Shown here: positions 57,501-64,000 of the stretch, in pieces
How positions within the stretch are numbered: position 1 is the first letter of the stretch
Layout of the letters: every line of letters begins with the position of its first letter
DNA from: Puffinus mauretanicus
Lineage: Eukaryota > Chordata > Aves > Procellariiformes > Procellariidae
DNA length: 64,000 nt
Direction: 5' to 3'
Assembly: GCA_023333565.1 (NCBI GenBank)
Contig: JAJKFH010003762.1
Location: 1,364,001-1,428,000, forward strand
Position numbers and translations under genes: made by a program
Notes under the pieces: model-generated
The model's input: only the letters and a program-made list of their open reading frames with translations
What the model was told of the DNA's origin: nothing
The model's database searches: none

Positions 57501-60101
57501 GCAACAGTTAAAACATCTAATGCAATGTGAACCATTACAGAATGCAATTAATAGCATAAATATGACAGACAACAGTATTCTTATTTTTTCACCAAGACTG
57601 TAAAATGAAAGGAAATGCAATCAATACATGTTCTGTGTTTGGACATTCAGCTTCCACCTGCAGTATTATCATTGTCAGTGTCAAACAGGAGTACCTTGTC
57701 AGAAAAGATGATAAATCAGACCTGCAGGTCACTATTGCATATTTTGCACTTCGCTAATTTAATGCAAATACTTTAGTTTTGATACATTCTTACTTTTGAT
57801 CCTACAAAATAAAATGACTCCAGTTTGTTAAAGAGAATTCTATGTACAACTTATCACAAAGCTGCTAATAATCAGAACGTTATTGTAATCCATTATTAAT
57901 CGCAGTGCTTTTATTAAGTCCTATCTTGTTGCCGTAGCTTATCTTTTAAAAGTCACTTGACAAAAGTGACTGTGACCAAACTAGATGTTGGGTATGCCAC
58001 CACAGGGGTGAGACGAATGAACTTGGAATGCCACAGCTGTGCTACCACTGTCTCACAGAGGCTGTGGTTATGTCTGAGCTGTATAACTCTGGCCTACGCA
58101 GATCTTCCAGAGCAAGCCTGGGTACCAGGAGGTGTTATTAGTGCACAGCACAGTTCTGACTGAGCGTGTTTGCTCAGCGAGTTTGACCAGATGCCTACAC
58201 AAAGAAATAAAGTTAACATAATGGCAGTAGAACTCAAAAGAGGAAAAGAATCACAGAGTAAGACAAAGCAAGGATCACATGATGGACCAGGGATAATTCA
58301 GGTTGGAAGGGCACTCAGGAGCGCCCTGCTGAAGCAGGGTCAGCTACAAGGTCCTTACAGCCTGGAGTGTAAATTTCAGCAACCTCTGAGTTTTTAGTGA
58401 TGAGCAGGAGTGACTTTGGAATGAAATGAAATGAAATGAATGAAATCACTAATGATGTATCTTACCAGCTAGATTCATGAGCTGATCATCATACAGCTGT
58501 GGAACAAAAGCAGGTTGGAGAAATGGATGAGATAATGTGGCCAAATAGCCCAACTTCAATTGTCCTCACTTGTCAGTCAGAGATTTCCTACATTTAGAGA
58601 ATGAGGCCCATTCTACAGCCCTTGTCCAAGGGGAACTTAAAGTAAAAAACATCTCCGGTGTGAACATAAATGGGTCTTGAATAATCTGTTTTGTTTAAAA
58701 AATTACAGCTCTATGATAGATAATGTGATAGACACAATATACAAGAAAGCTACAGAAAATATGTAGACTAAGGATCTTTCTTCCCTGTATCCCATGCAGC
58801 ACTTAACAGATATGTTCTAAGTTGGACCTCAAGCTACTATTATAATTTAAATAAGAAAAATTACCTTCTGAGCATCAGTTTCCTCCTAGGATAATTAAGA
58901 AACTCATTAACAAAATCAAGAAACCTGTTTTTATATAGTGTATTATAAATCTCTGTAAATCAGTATTATAGCTTTATTATAATAGATAACATTAAACAGC
59001 AAAATGTCTGCAAAAAGAAAGATACATTATATTTATCAGAGTGCAGTGACTCTACCCCAGAAGAAAATACTTCCACAACTAAAGGTATTGATTGTTAGTT
59101 TTGCTAACACTGGCTACAATTTAAAATAGCATTTATATTTGAAAAACTTAAGCAAGCTGATTAACCTAGAACTCTATAGGTAAATCGTCAGGCATCTGCT
59201 AAAGAGAGAGGGAAAAACTTTAAAACTTAACTAACTGATAAAACCTGCCAAAAAAATACTCTGGCTCTTTTTTTTTCTAAAGGGAATTCAATTTTGTTCC
59301 AAACGTAAGTGATTCAAGAGTCAAAGGAGTACATCTCTGTGGTCAATTGTAGTCTGCTCTGCTAAGGAAAGCGTGTAGCGCAGAAGTCTGCATGTACAAA
59401 GGAGTTTACGTGAGATTCAGTACTTGCTAGCTTGGAGATGGCCAGGTGCTAAAATGTCTCACCAACTTCAGGACTTTTTTGGGTTGCCAGCATAAGAAAT
59501 GGGATGAGGTAGACCACCACTGTTTAAAGATCTAGATGTGCTGTGTGTCTTGTTTTCAAATGGTAAGACATTTGGAGCCTGAAGTCCTTTCAGATGGGTC
59601 TTCTATGCACTCCAAAATCAAGCACGAATATGGGAATTGGACATTTTCAAAAATCTGCTATTTGAGTTTCACAGTCTGTCCTGGGTGATGTCCTCTCAGA
59701 CGTACAAAATTACTTCCTCCCCCTAATATTCTAAAACTTTAAAAACTATGGTTTCAAAACTTCTAATATTTCGTCCTTTCTATTTTGTTTTTAATTTATG
59801 TGCTTTATCATTATAAGTTTAGAAAAGCTTTTAATGAATGCATACTGTATCTTTTCGGTTTGTGGTGTTCTAAACAAATTAGAAAATCACTGTTTTTTCA
59901 CCCACAGCAAAATGTGACCCAGCCTGTCGACATGGAGGTGTCTGTGTAAGGCCTAATAAATGCTTGTGTAAAAAAGGCTATCTCGGCCCCCAGTGTGAAC
60001 AAGTGGATAGAAACATCCGAAGAGTGACAAGGGCAGGTATTCTTGATCAGATCCTAGACATGACATCCTATTTGCTGGATCTAACCAGCTATATTGTATA
60101 G
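3488..60101 (+). CDS. HHIP: HHIP, hedgehog-interacting protein (exons 3-13, 5' partial)
   Basis: HHIP is a cell-surface or secreted antagonist that binds Sonic, Indian and Desert hedgehog and lowers the ligand available to Patched. The coding sequence is split over eleven exons (listed separately) with consistent GT-AG junctions and compatible phases. The exons sum to 1631 nt: two bases finishing a split Gly codon, 542 codons and a TAG stop. Counting back from a 700-residue protein, the first full codon here is residue 159. Domains in order: end of the Frizzled-like cysteine-rich domain (about 159-210), a six-bladed beta-propeller (about 215-590), EGF1 (about 607-634), EGF2 (about 635-667) and a hydrophobic C-terminus (about 680-700). 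Asp383, which completes the Shh zinc site in published complexes, is present. No frameshift or internal stop was seen. Exons 1-2 lie outside the window. HHIPL1 and HHIPL2 are less likely because of the near-identity to HHIP itself. Confidence 0.97.
3645..4404 (+). other. HHIP: HHIP intron 3
   Basis: A 760-nt AT-rich intron with a GT start and a T-rich tract before the AG at 4403-4404. An open frame of about 90 codons at 3697-3972 has no recognisable domain. Nothing else was seen. Confidence 0.9.
4405..4606 (+). CDS. HHIP: HHIP exon 4 (start of beta-propeller)
   Basis: The exon is 202 nt and covers Arg210 (completed) to Lys277. It starts KHKHNCFCIQEVVSGLRQPV, which carries the CxC motif at Cys216 and Cys218 that leads into the propeller, and ends IHKLVQSGIK. 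The acceptor follows a long T tract (TTTTTTTAG); the donor is AAG|GTTGGA, on a codon boundary. Read-through into intron 4 stays open for 12 codons before a stop. Confidence 0.97.
4916..4978. repeat. Possible ancient amniote interspersed repeat fragment
   Basis: CACTGAATTCAGCCGAGTTT and TGATTCCAGTGGGAGCAAGT resemble the same TTCAxTGGGAG phrase as at 34.6 and 62.7 kb. It directly abuts the GC-rich patch at 4960-5115. Confidence 0.35.
4960..5115. other. GC-rich, CpG-containing patch in AT-rich intron
   Basis: About 150 bp with several CpGs and G/C runs (CCCCGGGAGCCGG, GGAGGGGGCC, ACCCCCGGGAGAGGGG), in contrast to the AT-rich flanks. A minus-strand open frame covers it but has no recognisable domain. 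It could be a small regulatory CpG patch or part of an old repeat. Confidence 0.6.
7343..7361. repeat. (AAT)n microsatellite
   Basis: About six uninterrupted AAT units. Confidence 0.9.
8303..8319. repeat. Poly(A) run
   Basis: Seventeen A residues. No retroposed gene is recognisable upstream of it. Confidence 0.9.
9566..9598. repeat. 15-bp tandem duplication
   Basis: The unit ATTGGTCTAAAATAT occurs at 9566-9580 and 9581-9595, followed by ATT. Confidence 0.9.
10208..10233. repeat. T-rich low-complexity tract
   Basis: T runs interrupted by a single C, about 75 bp before the G-quadruplex motif. Confidence 0.9.
10309..10343 (+). other. G-quadruplex motif in intron 4
   Basis: Seven runs of at least three G (10309-10311, 10314-10316, 10319-10322, 10324-10326, 10329-10331, 10334-10336 and 10341-10343) are separated by 1-4 nt. 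This satisfies the standard G3+N1-7 pattern. It is on the HHIP sense strand, within an AG-rich tract. Confidence 0.85.
18290..18560 (+). mobile_element. Possible old CR1/L3-type LINE ORF2 remnant
   Basis: Frame-shifted translation of the + strand gives a segment like EPLNKSDHNIIKFNILPW and then KLKSVEAAWRFFKSSLLDSE. These resemble the end of the CR1-type endonuclease (SDHxxVxF) and the following linker (ESWxxFKxxLLxAQ). Stops interrupt the frame and the resemblance fades beyond about 18560. This is from family knowledge only; chance similarity is possible. Confidence 0.4.
21170..21605 (-). mobile_element. CR1 LINE fragment (end of ORF2 reverse transcriptase), degenerate
   Basis: On the minus strand, frame-broken translations give GNMSQQCALAAEKTNSIPGC and, further 3', EWGLFSLEKRRF. 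These match the C-terminal part of CR1 ORF2 (typical forms LNMSQQCALAAKRANRTLGC and LGLFSLEKRRLRGD), in the right order and spacing. The intervening DNA corresponds to the CR1 region encoding LYSALVRPHLEY... and ERVQRRA, but with indels and stops. Both ends are truncated: the element's 3' tail is missing on the low-coordinate side, as is everything 5' of this segment. It lies antisense to HHIP in intron 4 and is not functional. Confidence 0.92.
24495..24525. repeat. (TTTTG)n microsatellite
   Basis: A T run followed by five TTTTG-type units. Confidence 0.9.
25865..25919 (+). other. Imperfect 55-nt hairpin
   Basis: CATTAGGG (25880-25887) pairs exactly with CCCTAATG (25903-25910). CTC (25876-25878) pairs with GAG (25911-25913) across one bulged A, and CAAAG (25865-25869) pairs with CTTTG (25915-25919) across a 6:1 internal loop. 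The 5' arm begins CAAAGTGCTTAC. No evidence of expression. Confidence 0.45.
26905..26921. repeat. Poly(T) run
   Basis: About seventeen T residues with no flanking element recognised. Confidence 0.9.
33289..33309. repeat. (AAAT)n microsatellite
   Basis: Five AAAT units in intron 4. Confidence 0.9.
34564..34650. repeat. Possible ancient amniote interspersed repeat fragment
   Basis: Contains CAGCCAAATCCTGCCCTGCA and ACTTCAGTAGGATTTGTGCT. These resemble a phrase I associate with an old repeat common in reptile and bird genomes (CCAAATCCTG...TTCAGTGGGATTTG). I cannot name the family. Similar fragments occur at 4916-4978 and 62715-62775. Confidence 0.4.
39755..39906 (+). CDS. HHIP: HHIP exon 5 (beta-propeller)
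   Basis: This 152-nt exon encodes residues 278-327 plus two bases of Arg328. It begins GGDERGLLSLAFHPNYKKNG, the strongly conserved propeller segment shared with soluble sugar dehydrogenase-like folds. The acceptor is TGACTGCAG|GGAGGA and the donor CAG|GTATCA. It follows the 35-kb intron 4, the longest in the window. Confidence 0.97.
39907..40344 (+). other. HHIP: HHIP intron 5
   Basis: A 438-nt AT-rich intron with GT...AG ends. It contains no repeat or reading frame of note. Confidence 0.95.
40345..40518 (+). CDS. HHIP: HHIP exon 6 (propeller, most of Hedgehog-binding L2 loop)
   Basis: The exon is 174 nt and covers residues 329-385 plus two bases of Ser386. It contains LLFGPDGFLYIFLGDGM and the acidic loop TLDDMEEMDGL. 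The Asp383 codon is GAC at 40508-40510. In published HHIP-Shh structures this loop inserts into the pseudo-active-site groove of Shh, and Asp383 contacts its zinc ion. The acceptor is TATGTTGCAG and the donor AAG|GTACAA. The splice junction lies three residues after Asp383, inside the loop. Confidence 0.97.
40519..41869 (+). other. HHIP: HHIP intron 6
   Basis: A 1.35-kb intron interrupting codon 386 within the Hedgehog-binding loop. It has a T run near 41400-41409 and a near-consensus GLI 9-mer (TGGGTGGTT) at 41770-41778. Nothing else was recognised. Confidence 0.95.
41870..42013 (+). CDS. HHIP: HHIP exon 7 (beta-propeller)
   Basis: This 144-nt exon encodes residues 387-433 with split codons at Ser386 and Arg434. 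It begins DFTGSVLRLDVNTDLCNVPY, continuing the Hedgehog-binding loop into the next strand. It carries the N-glycosylation sequon Asn416-Ser-Thr in PHFNSTNQPPE. The acceptor is TTTCTCAG and the donor CCG|GTAAGT, a near-perfect U1 site. Confidence 0.97.
42014..42915 (+). other. HHIP: HHIP intron 7
   Basis: A 902-nt intron with a strong GTAAGT donor. It has a purine-rich stretch at about 42180-42240 and a GLI-like TGGGTGGTA at 42489-42497. No repeat or gene was seen. Confidence 0.95.
42916..43037 (+). CDS. HHIP: HHIP exon 8 (beta-propeller)
   Basis: The 122-nt exon encodes residues 435-474 plus the first base of residue 475. It begins CAVDRHPTDVNINLTILCSD. Two N-glycosylation sequons are visible: Asn447-Leu-Thr and Asn459-Arg-Ser. 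Cys435 and Cys452 are conserved. The acceptor is TTGTTTTACAG and the donor ATG|GTAAGT. Other forward frames are open across the exon, but only this phase joins exons 7 and 9. Confidence 0.97.
43038..45081 (+). other. HHIP: HHIP intron 8
   Basis: A 2.0-kb AT-rich intron. Open frames of 60-90 codons are present but unsupported. A weak match to the possible ancient-repeat phrase seen at 34.6 kb (ACTTCAATGAAAGTCCAA) lies near 44790-44810. Nothing else was seen. Confidence 0.9.
45082..45205 (+). CDS. HHIP: HHIP exon 9 (beta-propeller)
   Basis: This 124-nt exon encodes residues 475-515 plus two bases of Gly516. Its sequence includes ESEPSLLEFKPFSSGSLVGG followed by FVYRGCQSERLYGSYVFGDR. The acceptor is TTCCTTTTTAG and the donor GG|GTAGGT. 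The phases link cleanly to exons 8 and 10. Confidence 0.97.
45206..45897 (+). other. HHIP: HHIP intron 9
   Basis: A 692-nt intron with GT...AG ends (donor GTAGGT). No recognisable element was seen. Confidence 0.95.
45898..46028 (+). CDS. HHIP: HHIP exon 10 (beta-propeller)
   Basis: The 131-nt exon encodes residues 517-559 plus the first base of Gly560. It reads NFLTLQQSPATKQWQEKPLC and then VGNTGSCRGFFSGPVLGFGE. Compared with the human protein as I know it, the SGHILG segment is SGPVLG here, a mild difference. The acceptor is TTGAATATAG and the donor TAG|GTAAAT. Confidence 0.96.
46029..46640 (+). other. HHIP: HHIP intron 10
   Basis: A 612-nt intron with a strong pyrimidine tract before the acceptor. 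An open frame of about 80 codons at 46108-46347 has no recognisable domain. Confidence 0.95.
46641..46722 (+). CDS. HHIP: HHIP exon 11 (last propeller strands)
   Basis: This short 82-nt exon completes Gly560 and encodes residues 561-586 plus two bases of Arg587: EIYILSSSKSMTQPHSGK followed by LYKIIDPK. It closes the beta-propeller. The acceptor is TTTTTTTAACAG and the donor AAAAG|GTGAGC. If the donor is not used, the next in-frame triplet after Arg587 is TGA, so intron 11 retention would end the protein at residue 587. Confidence 0.96.
50880..51000 (+). mobile_element. Possible old CR1-type LINE remnant
   Basis: The + strand translation KQIIDKMKEIQRRVLKLMDN resembles the CR1 ORF2 segment YKKDxxKLExxQRRATKxIKG. 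The match is short, the flanks do not extend it clearly, and no 3' tail is visible. Confidence 0.3.
52608..52645. repeat. 15-bp direct repeat, 23-bp period
   Basis: TCTATGACAAGTAGT occurs at 52608-52622 and 52631-52645, separated by 8 bp. Confidence 0.9.
56069..56088. repeat. 20-bp perfect palindrome
   Basis: TAAAACACTTAAGTGTTTTA is its own reverse complement. Its centre CACTTAAGTG contains two overlapping, opposed TTAAGTG (NKX2-like) motifs. A further CACTTAA lies three bases downstream (56091-56097). Confidence 0.85.
56310..56531 (-). mobile_element. CR1 LINE 3' end fragment
   Basis: The + strand begins TCACAGAATCACCCACAGAA, the reverse complement of the CR1 3' terminal ATTCTGTG-type repeat. 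It continues with the antisense of the CR1 tail (GAAGGGACCTCTGG). The minus-strand translation FFTMRVTKHWQRLPREVAES followed by PSLEMFRSCLDAVLG is the CR1 ORF2 C-terminus. It is 5' truncated at about 220 bp, as is usual for CR1, and looks younger than the copy at 21.4 kb because the reading frame is intact. It lies in intron 11, antisense to HHIP. Confidence 0.95.
57176..57324 (+). CDS. HHIP: HHIP exon 12 (EGF repeat 1)
   Basis: The 149-nt exon encodes residues 588-636 plus the first base of Ala637. It begins PLVPEECKRTAQSAQILTSE and then gives EGF-like repeat 1 with cysteines at 608, 612, 617, 623, 624, 625 and 634 (CSRHCRNGHCTPTGKCCC). The acceptor is TTTTTATTCAG and the donor ACTG|GTTTGT, which has a weak +3 to +6 match. 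Read-through would add only a few residues before a stop. Confidence 0.96.
58249..58353 (-). mobile_element. CR1 LINE 3' end fragment, short and diverged
   Basis: The + strand shows AATCACAGAGTA, then AGGTTGGAAGGGCACTCAGG and CTGAAGCAGGGTCAGCTACA. These are antisense counterparts of the CR1 3' tail and adjoining 3' end. It is about 105 bp, diverged, and begins with only a remnant of the terminal 8-bp repeat. It lies in intron 12, antisense to HHIP. Confidence 0.82.
58421..58446. repeat. (ATGAA)n microsatellite
   Basis: Five units of ATGAA with one shortened unit, just beyond the CR1 fragment in intron 12. Confidence 0.9.
59908..60101 (+). CDS. HHIP: HHIP exon 13 (EGF repeat 2, C-terminus, stop)
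   Basis: The 194-nt coding part of the last exon completes Ala637, encodes residues 638-700 and ends in TAG at 60099-60101. EGF repeat 2 is CDPACRHGGVCVRPNKCLC plus KKGYLGPQC (cysteines 639-666). It is followed by a basic stretch (NIRRVTRAG) and a hydrophobic end (ILDQILDMTSYLLDLTSYIV). The literature ties this C-terminus to membrane retention; no classical long transmembrane helix is evident. The acceptor is TTTTTTCACCCACAG. Confidence 0.97.
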
Positions 60102-60553
60102 TTTCTGGGACTGTTTGGAAACTACACTTTCAACGGGCATTTGTTTTGAATCCTGTCATTTTTAAAAGACTGTTATCCTGCAACAAATACCGGTGATTTG
60201 ATTTACTTTATTAATTTAAGTATAATATCCACAAATGTGCAGATAAATTCTTTGTATGTGTGTAAATATTTCTGTACATCTCCACAGATGTACCGATATC
60301 CAATACGTGCACACATACACATGCACGCACTATCACAAACACGGTTTTACATCTAGTGGAATTTTTTTATATATTTATTTCTTCATGAGAAATAGTTTAC
60401 AAAGTAATTCCACTGTAAACCACATTTTCGTCGAAGGACTTTCGTGATGTCTTAATGGATTCTTTGACATCCCAGAAATCTCGTGTCTGTACCTATCTGA
60501 TTATAGCAATAAGAGAGCAGTTTTGAAACGTTGCTGTATAAACTGCTGGACTT

Positions 60554-60559
60554 AATAAA
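60554..60559 (+). promoter_or_regulatory. Candidate poly(A) signal AATAAA for HHIP
   Basis: First canonical hexamer after the HHIP stop codon, 453 nt into the 3'UTR. A TTGT/TTTCT-rich stretch follows within 30 nt and could serve as the downstream element. Not confirmed by any transcript end. Confidence 0.5.
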
Positions 60560-61108
60560 ATCCAGTTGTAACAGTTTCTAAGGTGAACTGAACTACATCA
60601 TGAGACAATATTTCAGAACTCCTTAATGCATTCCTATCTAGGCAATTCATTGTAAGACTGTAACCTTCACCTTCATCAATGTAACTCTATTACAGAATGT
60701 TACGCATTTCTTTATCTAGCATAGATGCAAAAATCTGGTTATCGCAGCTTAATATCAAGATTGTTTCAAGTGTTTAATAATTAAATTATATTCGCATATT
60801 TCAAAACCAGTCATCCTAGAAGGTCTGCTTTTTATCATATATTTTATTTAACGATGGGCACTGGGTTCATGTTGCATATTTATATTATTTTATTTTATTT
60901 TTATAATATAGACATCACCTAGATGAGACAGCTTTACCATGTCCTGTAAAATACTAAAGTTACATTTTTCACCAACTTAATTGGAAAGACGGGGAAAGAG
61001 AGAGCAAACACACTCTTTAATGTGTTGTGGATCTAATCTAGAAATGTATCCTTGTGTCAACTTGTATTCATTTACGACGGATGAAAAAAACAACCGCCAA
61101 CCAATCAT

Positions 61109-61114
61109 AATAAA
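61109..61114 (+). promoter_or_regulatory. Second candidate poly(A) signal AATAAA
   Basis: Canonical hexamer about 1 kb after the stop, followed by a GT-containing stretch (TGTTAAAAGTGTTC). It would give a longer 3'UTR carrying the AU-rich motifs around 60840-60905. Confidence 0.4.
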
Positions 61115-62714
61115 ATTCCAGCATATGTTAAAAGTGTTCATAAAGTGATTTTCACTGTAACAGGACGGGCCAGATTATACAGGAGTAGACTGCTGCCGAT
61201 TTCACACTGAACGGAACGTCCCTGGACGAGAGCTCACATGAGCACGTGTTGGCTCTGTAAGATGTCACTTGTACAAAACGTATAAGGATCCTCGCCAAAT
61301 ACGGTTCTAAATGTAATGTTCCTTGAACAGCTAACATAAAATTGAGTCTTTGTAAATGTATCGATAAATATGGTGTACATGCTATAGTCAGGTTTTCTAA
61401 AGTATTAATAGCCTAATTAGATGTATCTTCGGAACTGGTGCCCGCTTATCTCCAGCTCTAGGGCATTGTTGGTAGTTTCTTTGCTCACTACTTACCGACT
61501 ATTAGATTTCCTTTGCACTACCTGGCTTTTATGAAATCTTGCCTATGAAAAGAAAGCAGAGTAGCCACAGTGTGCACATCCTATGGCTCTTAGAAGCAGC
61601 TGCTCATGCGTCAACGATTTACAACACTTTAGGCAATAAGATCTAAAAGACTTTAGCCATATTACTCTCCAGTAGCAAAATTACCTCTCCAGGGCAGTGA
61701 CACGCAACGAATTTTCCTTTCTAGAAAGTTGTCAGTCTTCATTTACTAATTATTAAATCTGAAAGTACAGCATGGCTGATACTTGCATTTCTCTGTCTTA
61801 CGCATTCCAGCTCAGAGGAACAGAAAATTACTTTTGCCTTCCATATATGTTTGCCTGGGTTTTGAGTGACCTCATGCCAAATGGAAATTGGTTGAGAAAT
61901 CTTGGTTAAGTGCTCAGCGAACAATGGTCTGCATTAAAAAGTGCATGCATAATTTTGCACAATGTAGATTCAACTGACAGTCCATTGAAAGACGTCTCGG
62001 GATTAAATGAGCATGAAGACCAAATTGCCCTCTCACCCCAGAAAAGGGTGGTCCCTTATAGTCACACGAACACTTCATTGGCTAAGCAGTGTGACCAATC
62101 TTAAAATGAACCCTGCGGTAGCATCTGTAGGTTAATAGCAGCTCTTTGTCTCCGCTGCTTTCTGCCTTTAGTCTTTTTCCTGAATTCCATCACAAAAAGT
62201 TTTACAATTAAAAAATGTCCTGACAACCATTTTTGTAAATTGACCTTAGCATCTAATCTTTCCTTATTCAACGTGGGTGACAAAAATGTGAACTTCTCAT
62301 GAATGAGCCAGCTGTCTAAATCTGTCAAATAGCACAGTTTTATTACACTCTTCATAATCGGCAAAGCAAGAAAGTTGCTGAAGTATTTTAGCAACATTTA
62401 AATATCTGACAGAGATAACATCTTTAAGACTTTCTTTAATGAAATATATTTAAAAACAAACCCAACTTTAGCTCCACTGTGACGCATTATTTTCAACAAC
62501 CAGCTGGGAAGATGTGATAGTTCTTTTCTCATGCTTAGTTCCTGAAGACTTAAAAAATACCACGGATGGTACCTAAATTGAAGATCCCCAGTAATGTATA
62601 TGCCATAGTCACGTAGAGAAAGGATAACAATGATCTTAGAGTTTTGATCTTAATGATAAAGACAATTTAGTTTACTAGTAAAATCAGAAAATAAAACTCC
62701 AGTAAAAGCTAAGA

Positions 62715-62775
62715 ATTAAATCCAGGCCTCATTCAAATCAATGGCAAAAAACTCACATCCACTGTGCTGCACCCA
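62715..62775. repeat. Possible ancient amniote interspersed repeat fragment
   Basis: AAATCCAGGCCTCATTCAAA followed by TCAATGGCAAAAAACTCACA resembles the same phrase as the 34.6-kb fragment. It is short and diverged. Confidence 0.4.
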
Positions 62776-63174
62776 GAAAATTGCTTTCAAAATTTAAGCA
62801 AAATACTTCAGTTTATTTTATTTAAAAAAAAAAAAATTCTGTTTGAGTCATTCCATCAAAACTTCAAAACTAAGAACTAATCTAAGTGAAGATTAGAGGG
62901 AGAGGGGAGATAGTTTGAGGAAAGTGTTTTGCTTCATTTTTAAATCATCTTTTATATCATGTGAAAGCAAGCATCTGCATTAAGCCCACATGGTTACATA
63001 GGAAGTCCCAGTGGAAAAGAAGTATTCTCAAAAAAAAAGACACAAAAAATCCTAGCTGCTTATTTTTCAAAAGAAATTATACTATTAAAAAGAGTGAGTA
63101 AACCCCAGGCCTAGCCACCCAAGATGCTAATATAAAAAGGGCAACTGCAGTAATTGCCCTGAGAATTGGCATAC

Positions 63175-63192
63175 AAAAAAAAAAAAAAAAAA
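63175..63192. repeat. Poly(A) run
   Basis: About eighteen A residues in the downstream flank. Confidence 0.9.
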
Positions 63193-63352
63193 GGGTCTGT
63201 AGAAAGCCTGTTGCCAGTTAGGTCATTCTGCAGCCATTCTCACACAACCTCCGAGAGTGTCCCAGAATAAAACTGAGCTTATAAATGAAACTAGATAAAT
63301 GAGGCAATTAGATAAGGGCCTCTAAAAGGGATTTTATGTATGTGTTCAAGTT

Positions 63353-63376
63353 GTCTCTGTCTCTGTCTCTCTCTCC
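63353..63376. repeat. (TCTCTG)n / CT-rich simple repeat
   Basis: GTCTCTGTCTCTGTCTCTCT-type pyrimidine-rich repeat. Confidence 0.85.
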
Positions 63377-64000
63377 CCTAATCTTTTATTCCATTCATTT
63401 CTTCCTTTATTCGGACATACTGCCTCTCTGTTCCCAACACATTGTACATTTCAAGCATTCTTTGAGGCTTTCTACTGTTAAAAGAGACAAACATACCTGT
63501 TGCAAGAAACATAACTCTAGTCCTGATGTCTGCTAGTTTTCAACCCTCGTTTTATTATTTTAGGACAGAAAACCTTCATCTTTCTCTTTTTAAATGCTAC
63601 TGATCAGAAAGAAGGCATATTATTGGAATATAAAGAGAAATGTCTTTACTCCATAGATAAGTAGGGAGACAAAAAGATGTTATGTAAAATCAGCTCCAAA
63701 TTGTTTCACTCCACTTCAGAAAAACAGTAAACTTATTCTTCTAATGTGTCCAATATGAAATATTAACTCAAACCCTCCCCCTCAAGGAAATAAATTTCTT
63801 CCATTAACAGTCAGGGACACAGATGCAAACCCTTAAACCCTTTGTACCTTTAAATCCTCACAGGTTATTCTATTTCATGCAAACAAAGCATAAGTTAGGT
63901 ATAAATAAGAGTGTAAATTCTATATCGCCAACACGACATCTCTATTTATCTCCTCCTTTTATTCACTTCTCCACATTTTGGCTTTGCAGATCCTTCCTTT

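Larger units (their letters stand above)
57325..59907 (+). other. HHIP: HHIP intron 12
   Basis: A 2.6-kb AT-rich intron between the two EGF-repeat exons. It contains an antisense CR1 3' fragment at 58249-58353 and a short (ATGAA)n repeat at 58421-58446. No further exon was recognised. Confidence 0.93.
60102..61114 (+). other. HHIP: HHIP 3' untranslated region (extent uncertain)
   Basis: The sequence after the TAG stop is AT-rich, with ATTTA-type AU-rich motifs (60372-60380 and around 60840-60905) that can influence mRNA stability. The end is unknown: candidate poly(A) signals are AATAAA at 60554-60559, ATTAAA at 60780-60785 and AATAAA at 61109-61114. I extended the entry to the last of these, and the true 3' end could be shorter or longer. 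Confidence 0.6.
61115..64000. other. Downstream flank of HHIP (or long 3'UTR)
   Basis: No exon or gene was recognised. It contains a possible ancient repeat (62715-62775), A runs at 62824-62835 and 63175-63192, a CT/GT-rich simple repeat (63353-63376) and a GLI-like GGGTGGTC at 62046-62053. In human the next gene downstream is ANAPC10; no ANAPC10 coding sequence is visible here. Confidence 0.6.

Overview
The window looks like vertebrate nuclear DNA, most probably from a bird. It is AT-rich, its coding sequence is broken into short GT-AG exons by long introns, there are no operons, and it carries several CR1-type LINE fragments. CR1 is also common in turtles and crocodilians, so the species cannot be fixed from this sequence alone.

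The only gene I can support is HHIP (hedgehog-interacting protein) on the + strand. Eleven exons are present, and by comparison with the 13-exon human gene they are exons 3 to 13. They lie at 3488-3644, 4405-4606, 39755-39906, 40345-40518, 41870-42013, 42916-43037, 45082-45205, 45898-46028, 46641-46722, 57176-57324 and 59908-60101. Every splice phase joins without a frameshift or premature stop. The exons give 542 complete residues plus the last two bases of a split glycine codon, and end in a TAG stop. Back-numbering from a 700-residue protein puts the Shh-zinc-binding Asp at 383 and the glycosylation sequons at Asn416, Asn447 and Asn459, matching human HHIP. Exons 1 and 2 (signal peptide and most of the cysteine-rich domain) must lie upstream of base 1.

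Layout: 1-3487 is the 3' part of intron 2; 3488-4606 holds exons 3-4; 4607-39754 is a 35-kb intron 4; 39755-46722 holds exons 5-11; 46723-57175 is a 10.5-kb intron 11; 57176-60101 holds exons 12-13; 60102-64000 is 3'UTR and downstream DNA. The introns hold three clear CR1 fragments, all antisense to HHIP, two possible older LINE remnants, simple repeats, a G-quadruplex motif and a GC-rich patch. I found no second protein-coding gene, tRNA, rRNA or CRISPR array.

HHIP is a secreted, membrane-associated decoy that binds Hedgehog ligands and is itself induced by Hedgehog signalling. The exons here encode the end of the cysteine-rich domain, the whole Hedgehog-binding beta-propeller, both EGF repeats and the hydrophobic C-terminus. 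I did not find a convincing undescribed system. The best leads are a possible soluble short isoform from intron 11 read-through, a few near-consensus GLI motifs, a G-quadruplex motif, a miRNA-like hairpin and one unexplained open stretch in intron 4.
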